From positions 8,297,811 through 8,361,810 of the forward strand of contig CM022673.1 of the NCBI GenBank assembly GCA_012295275.1: a stretch of DNA of 64,000 nt, read 5' to 3'. The notes under the pieces are model-generated. The model was not told where the DNA came from, did no database searches, and saw nothing but the letters and a program-made list of their open reading frames with translations. This stretch comes from Chrysomallon squamiferum. Taxonomy: Eukaryota; Mollusca; Gastropoda; Neomphalida; Peltospiridae. This document shows positions 1 to 13,800 of the stretch, one piece after another (within the stretch, counting starts at the first letter, position 1; the number at the start of each line of letters is the position of its first letter). Both the position numbers and the translations under genes were made by a program.

Positions 1-450
1 TGATATCTTGGCCCTCCTCCAAAACACTGCATACTGTCTGGCCCCCTTCTGTCCAAAAGGTTTCTGATCTCTGTTTTATGATTTTGTTTTCTTTGTTGTT
101 CAAACATTAAATCAACAAAGTAAGAAAGTATATATTCAGATAGGCTTAACATCACATGAGCATATAAACTGATAATTTTCTGTTAAGTTTCATTTAGTAT
201 CTTGGACCTATGAACTTAAAATGAAAACAGGTATATATTATTTCTTAAGAGTCAAGAATTTTCTATACATTTCATTCCAAAATCGGAAGGAATGTATTAT
301 TTACTTCAGTGGTCATTGTTGCACCAACTTGCATGGGAAACAGTCTAGTGGGTTTTGTTTTGTTTCAGTGATGAAGCTACAATCTAATCAATACAGAATT
401 CCATAAATCATTTTATATTAATCCCATGCTGATAAAATGTTATTTAACTG
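1..450. repeat. Left arm of a dispersed inverted repeat, with part of a hAT element
   Basis: This stretch is the reverse complement of 5811-6264, with more than 90% identity by eye and only small gaps. Positions 1-73 are the end of a hAT-type element whose terminus reads CAGAGATCAGAAACC on the minus strand. Then come the 8-bp TTTTATGA (74-81) and about 370 bp of shared non-transposon sequence to about 450, where a poly-T run begins. The element is cut by the window edge. Confidence 0.85.
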
Positions 451-3400
451 AGTAAATTTTTTTTTTTTTTTTTTTTTGTTTTGTATTATAATGAAACTTT
501 TATAATAAAAGGTGAGAGAGAGATGTTACTAAGGTGTAGACACAAATGTACTTCAAACATCTGTTTTAAATGTGCCTTGAATTTGTTTCCTTCTCTGTTT
601 ATTTTCTTGTTTTGTTTAAAGAAAACGCAAATTCTGCTTTTGGATTTGCTCTCTTTTGGTATAATGCTAGCTTCTTCAATGACCACCAACTTTAGGAGCA
701 GAATATTTTTAAAGTACATACAACCTGTTTCATCCCATCTATTATTAGTAATTATTTGTACACCCTGAAGCCATAATCATCTGAATATAACTTAGTGAAA
801 ACATTTCAGAAGTATACCTGTTAACTACTGGTAAAAAAAGTACTAAATGTATTTCATTAATTCATTTATATTTATTGTTTCTTCTTCAGTTAAAAGGTAT
901 GAACAATTTCTAAATGCTATCACTTCACATAGTTAAATTAAAAAGCATTATTAGTATTATTTTATATTACTTTTTTAAAAATATTATAATTATGACTAAA
1001 GAGTCATGATGGGATTATAAATTTTTTGTTCTGGTAATAAAACCAAGTTTACTGATATATAGCATGATTCAAGTCAGTTTACAAACTTTCAGCCACTTTA
1101 CTTGTAAATATATGTCATGTATGTGTATATATGTGTGTGTTTGTGTGTGTATGTATACATATGTTAATAATAAAATAAATTTTTACATGGCATCATTTAA
1201 TACAACTACTAATAATAATTAAAAAAAAAGATGTAAAGATCATGAAAAAAAGTTAAGTTTTTTATAATGTGAATTTCTTGAAACAGATGTGAATTATTTT
1301 GTTTTTGTTCACAAGGCCCTCTTTAAATCCTAGAACTGTCTTATGCTAACTTTTATATGTTAACTACTCTCTGAATTTGTTTGCTTATTTTTCAGCAGCT
1401 GAAACATTAACAGAGATGACTGTTTCATTTATTTTATCTAATATAATTTATTTTTTTGCAAAGGATACTCTTCTGCCCTTTGTACCTATACTTATTGGTG
1501 TAGCATAGTTGACATAAGGAAATAATCAAAATTTAGTAATTTAGTAATTGAATAGTCCTAAGTTATATGAACTGACAACTGAAAAAAACCTGATATAAAA
1601 ACAAAACAAAGAAATAAACAAGCAAAACCCCCCTCAAAAAGCACTCCAGTGAGAATTTTATCGTGTGAAGTACTGTCAATTGTCTCCCATTATGTTCCAA
1701 AGTGCACATGTTGAAACAATGCCATCATCATTCACAGTTTAAAAGGCAGAAATAAACTGTACATTTAGTCTTTATTAAATGTAGACGTTTTTACATTATT
1801 TGTTGATAATGTGACTTTTATTTTTACTGTTGATCTCAGACAGATATAACACTTCATAAAATTCAAGTCTAAGTATTCTTTATGACAAGCTGAAATTACT
1901 ATATTTTGTTAACAAATACAGGTGCTTAGCACTAGGAATGTACCTTAATAATTTACCTTCAATGCTAATTTACTTACCTTCTGTTAGACAGTAATATATT
2001 ACAGCAGAAGCTACGTAGCATTATGCTTTCACTAAAATAAAGAGCAGTGTATCTTTTACATAAATAATTAACTATCCCAGAACTGTCCATCACAAGGAAG
2101 TAGAGTAGATGTTTATGAGCATTTGTGCAGGAGTGTTCTTTCACAAACAGTGCTTGCATGAATGATTGCATAGTTTACGATATAATTTTTGTATGTTTAT
2201 TGTAATGGGAAAACCCCACAATATATATGTGTGTATGTATATACATGTGTGTGTGTGTGTGTGTGTGAAAGATAATTATTCTATTTAGTGTTTAATTTTT
2301 ATTTATATATTTATGTATTTAATTTTAGATCATCTAATTATCACTGATCACTATAGTTAGTTGATGTTCAATGCATTCTGCCAGTATTCTACAAGCAACT
2401 CAGATTTTGTAACAAAGATTTGTGTTAAAAAAAAAAAAAAAAAACATTTATCCTGTACTTTTTTCAACAGAAGAAGGACAGTAAAAAAACAAGAAGAAAA
2501 CACTATAAAAACAACATTAAAAAAAAGAAAAGAAGAAACAATGAACAACAACTAGTAATTTATTTATTCTAACCAATTTTCAAATTTCTTCCCCCTTCAT
2601 ACTATTTATGTTATTATAATACATGAACATTTTTTTTTTTTAAACTGACAGTTCTAGTTAACATATAAAAACCAACTAAAATAATAATAATCACATTTTA
2701 TCATTATATATGTTTAAGAAAATGGCAGCTCATTACTTGCATGTTAGAAATGCCTGCTTGTACAATAGTATTTATAAATAACATGAAAATGGGATTTCTC
2801 TATGAAGCAAGCTGGTAAGTTCAATAAATATATGGATTTCAATAAATGAACTGGATTATGAACACTGTACTCGATATGATACAGAATTTATACTGATAGA
2901 GTAGGTAAAGTAAGTAACCAACAACATAAAGATATGTAGCTTAATTAATGAAATAAAATAGAAATGTAATTATAGGTGCAAAAAAAAAAAGTCCACCAAA
3001 AACAAAAAACAAATAACAAGAATTAAAAATATTCAGATGTTGAATATATGAAGTTTTAAATTTTACATAAACTATTATTTTTGTTTTATTTATTAATGAT
3101 GTTTTTTATTTCTTTCAGACATTTTTATTTATAAAACAAACAATATTTTAAAATACCTTTTTAAACACATATCATCTAGAATGTTAATTTCTAACAAACA
3201 AAAATAAAAAATAAATTTAAATAAAGCCCTCCTCACCAAAACCATAACAAACTGTTTTGGTGTTTCCTCCTTTTTCTTTCTTAATGATTGTAAATAAATA
3301 TCATACATATGTGCAAATAAACCAGATTTGTAAACTCAAGAACAAAGGTAATAAAACTTCAGTTTTAAATTATGAAGCAGTCTAAGTCTATCATTACTGT

Positions 3401-4635
3401 GATTGTCACAAGAAAGTTATTATTTTATAAAACTGAAAAAAAACAACCCCAAAACCAGTCCAAATATATCATTGCTGTATATCTTAAAAATTAGTAGTCT
3501 GCTAAATGAAAATAAAGAATTAAAATGAATATACTTTGCATGCAAGTATCTGAATCTTCTCCAATTAAAATGAAATTATGAGTATTTGCCAAACGGTTCA
3601 ATGATGTAATATTATTTAATGTTAAAATATTTGGGTGTACCTTTACTAAATATTGGCTATCTTTAGGATAAAATAAATATTACTAAAACATAGAGACAAA
3701 TAACAACTATGCTTAAAAGCTAACTAAGAATAAATAATACAGAACTCAGATTACTAAATTCAATAACCAAATATTTTTTTATCACACAAACTTATAATAT
3801 TGCTGTTACACAATATTATTATTTATTGGTCCCTTTTTTCATTATAAATTAAAATTAAGAATTGTGTTGGATGCAAAAAAACAAAAACATTTGTAGACAT
3901 AAACCTATCTAACACTTTATGAAATATTTACATTTATCACTAATGAAAGATAATATTGCAGTATTATTTTTGTTATATAATTTATTAACTGAATGTTGTC
4001 AGATTGTCTGTATCTGTTTTTTGTTTGGAAACAAAATATTATTCAACTGATTTATCAGTCTACATATTCATACATACATATCACAAATAAGAATAGAATT
4101 TAAAAGGAAAAGGAAAAAGATATTAAAAAAATGGGAGGAAAAAAAAGAGCAACAACTAAATGAATGTGTTTGAACTTATTTGTAAATATAAATAATAACA
4201 AAAGCTGTAACATACAATAAATACAACACATGGAAACTAAAATCAAATTCATCATTAAGAGAAACAGTACAAGTAAGCTAGCTTTAAACTAAAATAATAA
4301 TGTTGTCTACAAAGCAGTTCAGAACCAAGATATGAAGAAATGTTTAAACCATATTCAAAATATAAAATTTGTAGTAATACATATTTGATTAAATAATGAG
4401 ACAAATAGTTATTACCTTCAAAACATTAAAAAAAAATTAATAAATGAAATTAAAACTAAACTAAACTAAACTGAAATGAAAAGGAATCAATCATAAATAT
4501 ATCATTAATGTTCATATTACCCACAAAAAATCTGTATGTTATAATCACCAATTACATGATCAACATTTTATAATTTTTCACAACATAAAATATGTTCTAA
4601 TAGTTACCACAATCCCTTTCACAACAAAAACTATT

Positions 4636-4641
4636 TTTAAT
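4636..4641 (-). terminator. Candidate ACLY polyadenylation signal (ATTAAA)
   Basis: On the minus strand ATTAAA lies about 90 nt past the stop codon. It is the first plausible hexamer, but in DNA this AT-rich it could occur by chance. The next canonical AATAAA on this strand that I noticed is near 3.82 kb. Confidence 0.25.
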
Positions 4642-4726
4642 TTGTTTACCCATTAATTATAACTAAGTTTCTTTTTACAGTTGAAATGGATGTTAATGCT
4701 ACTGCCATCAGCAAGTCCCTGACTAT

Positions 4727-7700
4727 TTACTGTGGTTCATTCAGAGTTTCTGGCATGATGTAAGATATGTCATCCCAAGGGTGCCGGTACAATCCCTGCT
4801 TTAGTCTCTTCTGGTCAAGATAATGACCGATGAAACCCATGCTGCGTCCCAGCACAAACAGAGCATTGAGAGCACCTATCTCAACATATTCCTGTGACTC
4901 TTCCCTGAATTATAAATAATAATGCTCAGTTTATCATTCTGTAGTAACCTCTTCATTGAACTTTTATACTTTTATTGCTAAATAGTTTATTTTATTTCCA
5001 AAAATAAATTATTTAAAATAGTTTAGGATCCAACAATAGATAGGTGTGCTAAATGCAACATAACAGATTAAATTTATTTAAATGTTATTAAATTTATTTC
5101 AGTGTTTTGTTATGTAACAAATAAATGGAAAATTCAAAACTGTTCCAAAGTGAAGTAAGTTTTCCAAGACTACTTTATTTTTATTGAAACGTATATAAAT
5201 GCTCACTGAATGATTTAAAGAATAAAATTTAAGAATCTCACCTTGTAAAACAACCACAGTTCCGTAACAGGTCAACAAAAGTTACTCCAATAAAACCATC
5301 AACATTTAGTATCAAGTTCGGTTTCTGTAATAATAATATATAAAAATTCTACCAGTGAGTACTTTGAACAATACAAATACAATAAAAATAATTAAATGTT
5401 TAATAGAGTAAAAAATAATCTTATCTATAAATTAAAAAAAATTAGAAATATATATATGAAAGCTGGTGCCTGTGTTATTTATCAAAGAACGTAATTTATA
5501 CAAATACAATACATTACAATATGGATGATCACAAAGAAAGCAATTTTGTTTTCAATCATTTTCTAACAAAAAATTTGGCTTTGTAACTGAAAAAAAATAA
5601 AAAATAAAAAATAAATAAATAAATTGTACCTTTGATGTAGTTATCTTTTCAACTTCTAAAGCATAATCTAAAAGAGGTGTTGATGGAAAATGCTTCTTCA
5701 CATACTCCTTTAGAATAACAACTCTCATATCAGGATTATTTATCTATAATAAAAAAAAAGAAAAATAAAGGAATTTTCTAGGACACATTTTTTCCAAATT
5801 TGTCTGTTACCAGTTAAATAACATCTTATCAGCATGGGATTAAAATAAAACGATTTATGGAATTCTGTATTGATTAGATTGTAGGTTCATCACTGAAACA
5901 AAACAAAACCCACTAGACTGTTTCCCATGCAAGTTGGTGCAATGATGACCACTGAAGTAAATATTGCATTCCTTCTGATTTTGGAATGAAATGTATAGAA
6001 AATTCTTGGCTGTTAATAAAAAATATATACCTGTTTTCATTTTAAGTTCATAGGTCCAAGATACTAAATAAAACTTAACAGAAAATTATCAGTTTATACA
6101 CTCATGTGATGTTAAGCCTATATGAATATATACTTTCTTACTTTCTTAATTTAATGTTTGAACAACAAAAAAAACAAAATCATAAAACAGGGATCGGCAA
6201 CCTTTTGTGGAGAGGGGGTGGGCCAGACAGCCATGCAGTGTTTTGGAGGAGGGACAAGATATCAAATGTATTAAATGCACGCATGCGCAGACACACGCAC
6301 ACACACACGCACGCACACACACACACACACACACACATCGATATTTCTCTCTCAATTCTATCTTCAATATTGAGCACCAAAAAGGGGTGCTAGAAAGGAA
6401 GCAAGGCCGCGTTGGTCTGGAGGTTTAAAGAAAAAACAATGAAGTTAATGTAATAATTGGTGTCCAAATGTTCAGATGGTGGGCTGGATGTGGCCCGTGG
6501 GAATAGGGTTGCTGATGCCTGTCATAAAAAAAGCCAATAAATTAAAATGAGCTACTTTCCATTCATAAAATGAAAATTTTGTAAATGATTTTTAATGCTA
6601 CTCACAGACTTCACTCGGTGACCAATCCCCATAATGAGTTTTCCTTTCTTCCTCATGTCATTAACAAATTCCATGGGAATAGCTCCAAGGTCGTAGGCAT
6701 CACTGAACTGCTTGGCTGCAGCATCCAAAGCTCCACCAAATCTGTCTCCCTAAAAATACAGTAACAGGAATAGTAACATGACAAAAACAATAATAATTCT
6801 CTGAGAATCTTTGTTTAGTTTTTTATTTAGCAACATAATGGTTTAACAGAATACTGGTATTTTCATATACATATATATTTTTTTAATTCTTTATAATAAC
6901 AGATTTAAAGAAATGAAACGTCACTCACAATTGTAAGCAGTCCTGATGTCAAACTGGAAATGAGATCTTTGCCAGCTCGGGCACACACTATGGTATTGTG
7001 AGCCCCTGACACGGCTGGTCCATGGTCAGCTGTCACCATCAGACACATCTCTATAAATTTTGTTGCATACCTTGGTAACCTGAAAGCAACAGAAGTCTTG
7101 AATATTTAGAGTTGCTCTTTAAAAAAGATAAACAGAAATATTTATATATGCTCAGAAAGTAATACCTAAAAGTGTCTGTATTGAATATTATCATACTGAA
7201 TTAAAAAAAAGGTAAAAGAAAAAAAATATAAAGAATACTAAATTGTTCCTCTTTCTTTAAATGTGTGGATTTAATCCATAGAGTATTTACCTTTTCACTT
7301 ATTAAAACTGTTATCATTATGTTTTATTTTTCAGAGATTTATCAATAAGAATGTCATTGTGAATGTATATATTGCATTATTTTTGTTTTGCAATTCTGCG
7401 CATGTGATAATATCACACATTAATTTTTTCAAAAACAATATAAACTAGTATTTATTTTAATAAAATGCTTAAGATTTCTGAATGTTTTGGTATGGAAATT
7501 TTATTTAAAAAAAGTTATTAATAATTTCTACCTTCTTTGGAACCAAAGAAGGCTAAGGACACCTCCAATACCCATATCTTCCTTGAAGATGTCTGTGATG
7601 GGGATACCAGCATATAACAACTCTTGGCCCCTTTCATCACAAATACTTGTCATGAATGAAGCAGGCTTTCGGATCAAACCAAGTTCCTGCAAAACAAATT

Positions 7701-8033
7701 AAGAAAATGAAAATTAACAGACTAATAAATGGATAGAGACCTATGTTGCACATAGACACACATACACAAGTATGTATCTGTCTATCTATTGCTATATCAA
7801 TATATAGACAGACAAACACATATACACCATACTGACATAACATGATATGAATATCTTCATTAACAGATATTACATTTCCCCTCTTTTGGCTGGATTAATG
7901 ATGATAAAAAACAAACAGGAAGAAATCCTAATAACTCACTCTTGCCCAGTTGTAGTCCATTGGAACTGTGGGAGGAGCCTGTTCAGGCAGAGGTATGATG
8001 ACACCATTAGCAACCAGTTTGTCATACTGTTCT
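4727..8033 (-). CDS. ACLY: ACLY C-terminal citrate-synthase-homology domain
   Basis: The last seven coding exons give residues 784-1089. The domain cleaves citryl-CoA and forms the tetramer core. Active-site features are present: [14 protein letters not shown] with histidine 886, MGIGHRVKS with histidine 961, and LNVDGFIG with aspartate 1012. These correspond to the two histidines and the aspartate used by citrate synthases. The end is [18 protein letters not shown] followed by TAA at 4727-4729, close to the family C-terminus. A hAT element (6188-6521) sits in the intron between exons 5630-5743 and 6606-6749, clear of the splice sites. Confidence 0.93.
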
Positions 8034-10794
8034 CTGTTTAAAAATCATTTAAAAATATGTCAAATAAACAATCACCTTTACTGCTTACAAAATTTAAGTT
8101 AACAAATGAAAATTTTTTTTAGTCTGAATGAAATCATATTAAACATTATTTTAAATGGTTATCATAGATTAAACACATTTCAAAATTATGTACATATATA
8201 TGAAAATGTATTTATTGAGATATAAAATCACAAAAACAGATGATATATGTATGCACAAATATTACTTAAAACATAAACTGAAACCTATAAGTATAATCGG
8301 AAAAAAATATCAAGTTCATGTATTTCAGATTTCTAAACTTGGCCAAACTTAATTAATCTGTACTGAAGTTTTAATAGCACAAGATGTACAGTACAGATGT
8401 TTACAATCACATACTGATAAAACTATTTTAAATTACAAACATTCTAAAAAAAAGAAAAAGAAAGAAAAAAAGAAGGATTCTATAACTAAATTAAGTAATT
8501 GATACATCTATTTATAAATATTATTTCTGCCATGAATGTGATGATTAACAAACAAAATATCATTATTCAAAAAAGTTAGTAATGATATCTTAATTTCTCC
8601 CAAATCTTAATTCCTAACATTTCAATAGCAAATAGCAGATTTTAATATATTGATGTTTGATTATTCAAAGGTCATTATTACTAACTACTTCTAACTTGTA
8701 CAGGAACAGAATTGGGACCAGACATTTGGCTCAAGAGATTGAGGTTCTCGGTAAACAGATACTAAAGTTATCTAAGTTTGACAGTTTTTCTAAAACAACA
8801 CATTTTCCATTATTGCTTACTTGATTGCTGTGCCCAGCTCATCAAAACTCTTTGGTACAATGGCCCCTACAGCTTTTAAGGCTGCATTTTTGGCCTCTGC
8901 AGTCTCTGAAGATGCATTAGCACAGGCTCCAGCATGGCCAAACTGAACCTGAAGACAAACACACACTTTATAAATTTTTTGTTTATTTTTTTTTTTTTTT
9001 AAATTATAATATTTTTTAAGATAATGTTTTAATATAAACCAAAAAGTATTATTTTATAAACTATAGTACATATCTTAGCCAGAAAACATTAATTTATTTT
9101 TCAATACAAACTATATTATCTAAAGGAAATCAGTGAAAGTATATTACAATAAGAACAATACATTTTTTCTTGTTATTTACACTTCAGTTATTTTATCAAA
9201 ATGAAAGGGATTTCATAGCCAAGAAAATATATTTGTGCAAAGATTATCATACCTCAGATGTAAACATTTTTGCACATGTTCCTATACACCAAGCAACTAC
9301 AGGCTTGTTCACTTTTCCCTGCTTTATAGCATTTATCAGTTGATATTCTTCATTGCCACCAACCTGTAAAAAGTCATTCATTAAATAATTTTGATACCCA
9401 TGTTAGTGTCACCATAGAACAACAAGAAGTAAATACATATATAATGCAATGTCATATGAATTTAAGAATACTTCTCTTTGAAGAATTTATCAATAAATGA
9501 AAAAGGAAGAACATCTCCAGAAAATGAAGAAAAAGTTAATTTATGAAAAAAAAAGAGATTGCAACAAAATCAAAATCAATATTAATAAAACCAAAAATTC
9601 TCACTGAAACCAATATTTATTAAATGTTAAAAACTTTTCATATCAACCTCTCCCAGCAGAATAATTAGTTTGACATCTGGATCTGCCTCATATCTAGTTA
9701 TGTGATCCATGAATGTTGTTCCTGGGTACCTGAAAACAGTGCACCATTATTAACATTAGATCTTTAATAATTAAAATGTCTTATTTTAAGTATGATTTGT
9801 TAAATGTCAAAAACTATTGTAATATATTTTAAAACAGATTATTACAATTGTTTTAAAACAAAATCTATACCAGAACCAGTGTGATAATATATCAATTTAA
9901 ACATTTGAATTTAAAATAAGGTATTAGTTTCCCATTACCAATGAAATATAGTATAAACCAAACATAATGAAGGAATTCGTTGTAATAGTTGCATTATTAT
10001 TTACATACCTGTCTCCTCCAATGGCCACACCTTCATATACACCATTTGTATTAAGTGCAACAATGTTGTTCAGTTCATTAGACATGCCACCTGATCGGGA
10101 TACATATGCAACACTGCAGAAAAAATAATGGATAAAAGAGTACAGCTTCTTGACTCAAGGGAACATGCATAATGATTTGGAATGTGGCATTAAAAGAAAC
10201 GAAATTTGTTACAGAAGAAGAAAAACAAAATCCTACTACTATAGATCAGCAACCCATTACAACTTTGGATGCTCATGATTAACTATGTTCATGAATGGAT
10301 AATTATAGTACAGGCTTATCACACTGGGAGAATGTTCCTTTAGATTTCTTATTTGAAATGCTTGGGAAAAAAAAAAAAATGCACAGTTTGGAATATAAGA
10401 ATGCATACAAATAAGATTTAATCCATTGATATTTCATAAACATATATCTTACACAAACAGTCAGCATGAATTTTTACATAATATTTTATAAAGTTTGTTT
10501 GTTTGTTAAACCATTGGAAATCTACAAGATATTATTTCAGCAGCAAAAAACAAGTTTTGGATTTCAGATAAGTTATCCTCAACCTGTAAAACTAAAGGAG
10601 TGTTCTCCCTCTATGATAAGCCATATTATCCAATCATATATAACAAGTTAGTTTGTGAGAATACCACTTAAGCTATAGGACTCTTTAGCAATAACATTAT
10701 TTAGATAAATGTCTTTATTCTAACACACATAAAATATATATTTTTTTCTTTTCTTTTTCAATTTTGTGTCAATGCCCAGAACAAAATCATTTTA

Positions 10795-10825
<31 letters not shown>

Positions 10826-13800
10826 ATTGTCTATTAATTCTGATTAATCTGACAAATAAATTATTTTGATGTTTTGATATTGACTAAATTAAACAGAATG
10901 TTTCCGACTAACCTGCCAGGTCTGTATAATTTTGAAGACAAAATGTTATCCAGCATTCCTCCAGTGTTACCAATTTTGAAACACCCTGCTTTGAGTCCAC
11001 CAACCTGTTAAATAAGTATTATAGACCAAAAAATATCAAGATCACTACATAAATACAAATATGTAATAATCCATAGAATTTCAAACACCTTAAACCTACT
11101 GAACTGAGCACACAATTTCAATATAAGTCATGGGTTATATGAATAAATGAAGTGTTGAAAATGGTTAAGAAATTATATTATTTTAATGTAATTATTTTTT
11201 TTTTTTTTTTAAAAAACAAATCCACTGATGCTAATAATTATATTCTGGCAGGACAAACAGTCAAGTACAATGATCCAAAACTGTATTTTGCATTAGCATG
11301 TAATATATTCTTTTTAACTTTAATAATTTTATTTAAATGAAAAATTACTGTGGCTGGTCCGATAACTGTCACTCCTTTTTCATTGGCTTTCTTGATAATC
11401 AGTCTGGTAAGATTCTCTGGAATCCCTTCAGCAATAATAGCAATAGTTCTTATCTGTTAAAATAAAATAAATATCATGACATAACAAATGTTATTTAAAA
11501 AAAAAAATAAACTGAAATTTCTTTTCTTATTAAAAAAACAAACAATAAAATTCTACTTTTAAGAATATAATACTGTATTGACAAAAAGAAAATAATAATT
11601 ATCTTGCTTCATTTGTAAGTACCTCAACACAATATATCTTAAGTGAACATGAGGGATGAAAATATAACTGCAACATCTATCAGACTTAGGATTTTAATTT
11701 GCATTTTTTTTTAAAGTTCTATCACATACTTTACAAGTACAACAAAACTAAGGAAAAAGATGGCCATATTTAATTTGCAGATTTATTATATATAATATTA
11801 TTTGAAACAACACTGTTACATTTCAGATCAAAATGTTAATAACAAATAAAAACAAAATGAAACAGCATTTAAATAATTGTAATGTACCTGTGTGAATTCC
11901 ATTGCCTCCATTGTACTTTCATAAGCTGATCTTAGTGATGCAAAGCTAACAAGCACTTCAGCATTTGGATGTTTGGTCATAGCATCAGTAATTTGTTTAT
12001 ATACTAGGAAACAAATCAACCATTTTATTAAATTCATGAATACTGTGCTAACAAGGAGTATGAAAAAATCATTCTGTTAAATTTTTTAGATTTAGTAAAT
12101 GACTGAAAATTAGACTGTATTAGAAAAATTTAAAAACTGAAATGAAATACATTATAATTATCAAATGATTAGTTAAAATTTGTTATTCTTTTAACAAAAC
12201 AGATTATATGTCTGTCTAATAATTTGATAATAAATATCAATAATATTATGCGAAAGACACCAACCAGGAATAAGAATTTCTTTGTGGCCCCAGTAAAACT
12301 TTTGTTTATGGTCACCCCTGAAAACAAAATAAAATACTGCATGAAATTTATAATCTTTACATAAATAATCACATATTAAAAATGAAGAACTCTGACAACA
12401 ACAACAAACCATTCAGTAGTCAGGGTATTGTAAATAATAAGATATCTGCTTTCTTGTCTATGGATAGTAACATATTCTGTGCTACTGACTTGTCAGAATA
12501 ATCCATTTATTAGCAGAATCATTATAAAGAAACCATACGAATGATGTCATCAGGATAAAAAAATGATGACTATTAATTTTTTCAGATAAACTTACGTCAA
12601 TGGGTATATCATAGCCACAACAGAAGGCTCTTTGCGTGAACAGACATAGTCATAATCCAGCATTCCTTGTACAGCACGCTGCTGCATGCCCCATACAATG
12701 GCTTTAGTTGATGAAGTGAATAGACACATGTCCTTCTCTCCTTGAACGTGTGAAACAGTGGCATTTTTGGTTTTGTTGAGGTTTTCAAGATCACACGATG
12801 AAGTTGTTCTGCTAGAAGCTGGAGATTGCTGTAATACAAAAATGCAGATAATTAGTGATAACTATGTTTATTGCAATATTATCTGGATTAACTGTTTTAT
12901 GCATAATAAATTTACACACACAAAAAAAAAATAAAAAAAATAAAATAAAATTAATTAATAAAAATAATAATAATAGTAATATGTACATAAAAAAATAAGA
13001 AAACCAAATTCCTGTGATTTTAAAAACCCCATCTTAATGGGAAAAAACTGAATGAAAATCATAAACCAATACATAAAAGACAACATACAGAAAAAAACCA
13101 AAACAACAACAAACAAATTCATAAACTAAAAACAAAATGAAAATAAGCAATAAAAAAACCAGTTAAGAAAATAAACAACAAAATAAAATACGGGCTGAAA
13201 CACACCATACCAGCAGCAAATTAAAAAAAAACCAAAACCCAAATGTGAAAGTAATCATTCATTGCTTTGTCAACAAGAGTTAACCACTGAAGGCAAAATT
13301 ACTTTTTGAAGACCTTTAGAGAAGAGATCCCTTACCATCATGATTTATTTGAATTAAAGAAAAAAACCACCCAAAAAACAAAACAAAAAGAAAATGGAAA
13401 AATAAAAGAAAGATAAAGGAAAAAGAAAAGAAAGAAAAAGAAACAAGAAATAAAAAAAAACTATTTTGAATATTTTACACTTATATTTTAATACATTGTT
13501 AAATCATCTTTAGATTAAAATTCAGTTATTATTAATGGATTATATTTTCTTTGTGTTTGCTTTTAAACATTCAACATATTTTCAGATTTTCAAGTCCAAA
13601 AGTATTTTAAATAATAATAATAATAATAATATAACTAAAAAATATAATGATACCATGATTAGATAGTTATGAAATATTTTATTTTATTTTAAATAATTTA
13701 ATATACCTGATAAATTTTTACAGACAAAGAGTTTAGGTAATTTATAAAATAGCATTAGAAATTTTGTACAACCAACAGATGTAAAAAGAAATGCCCACAA

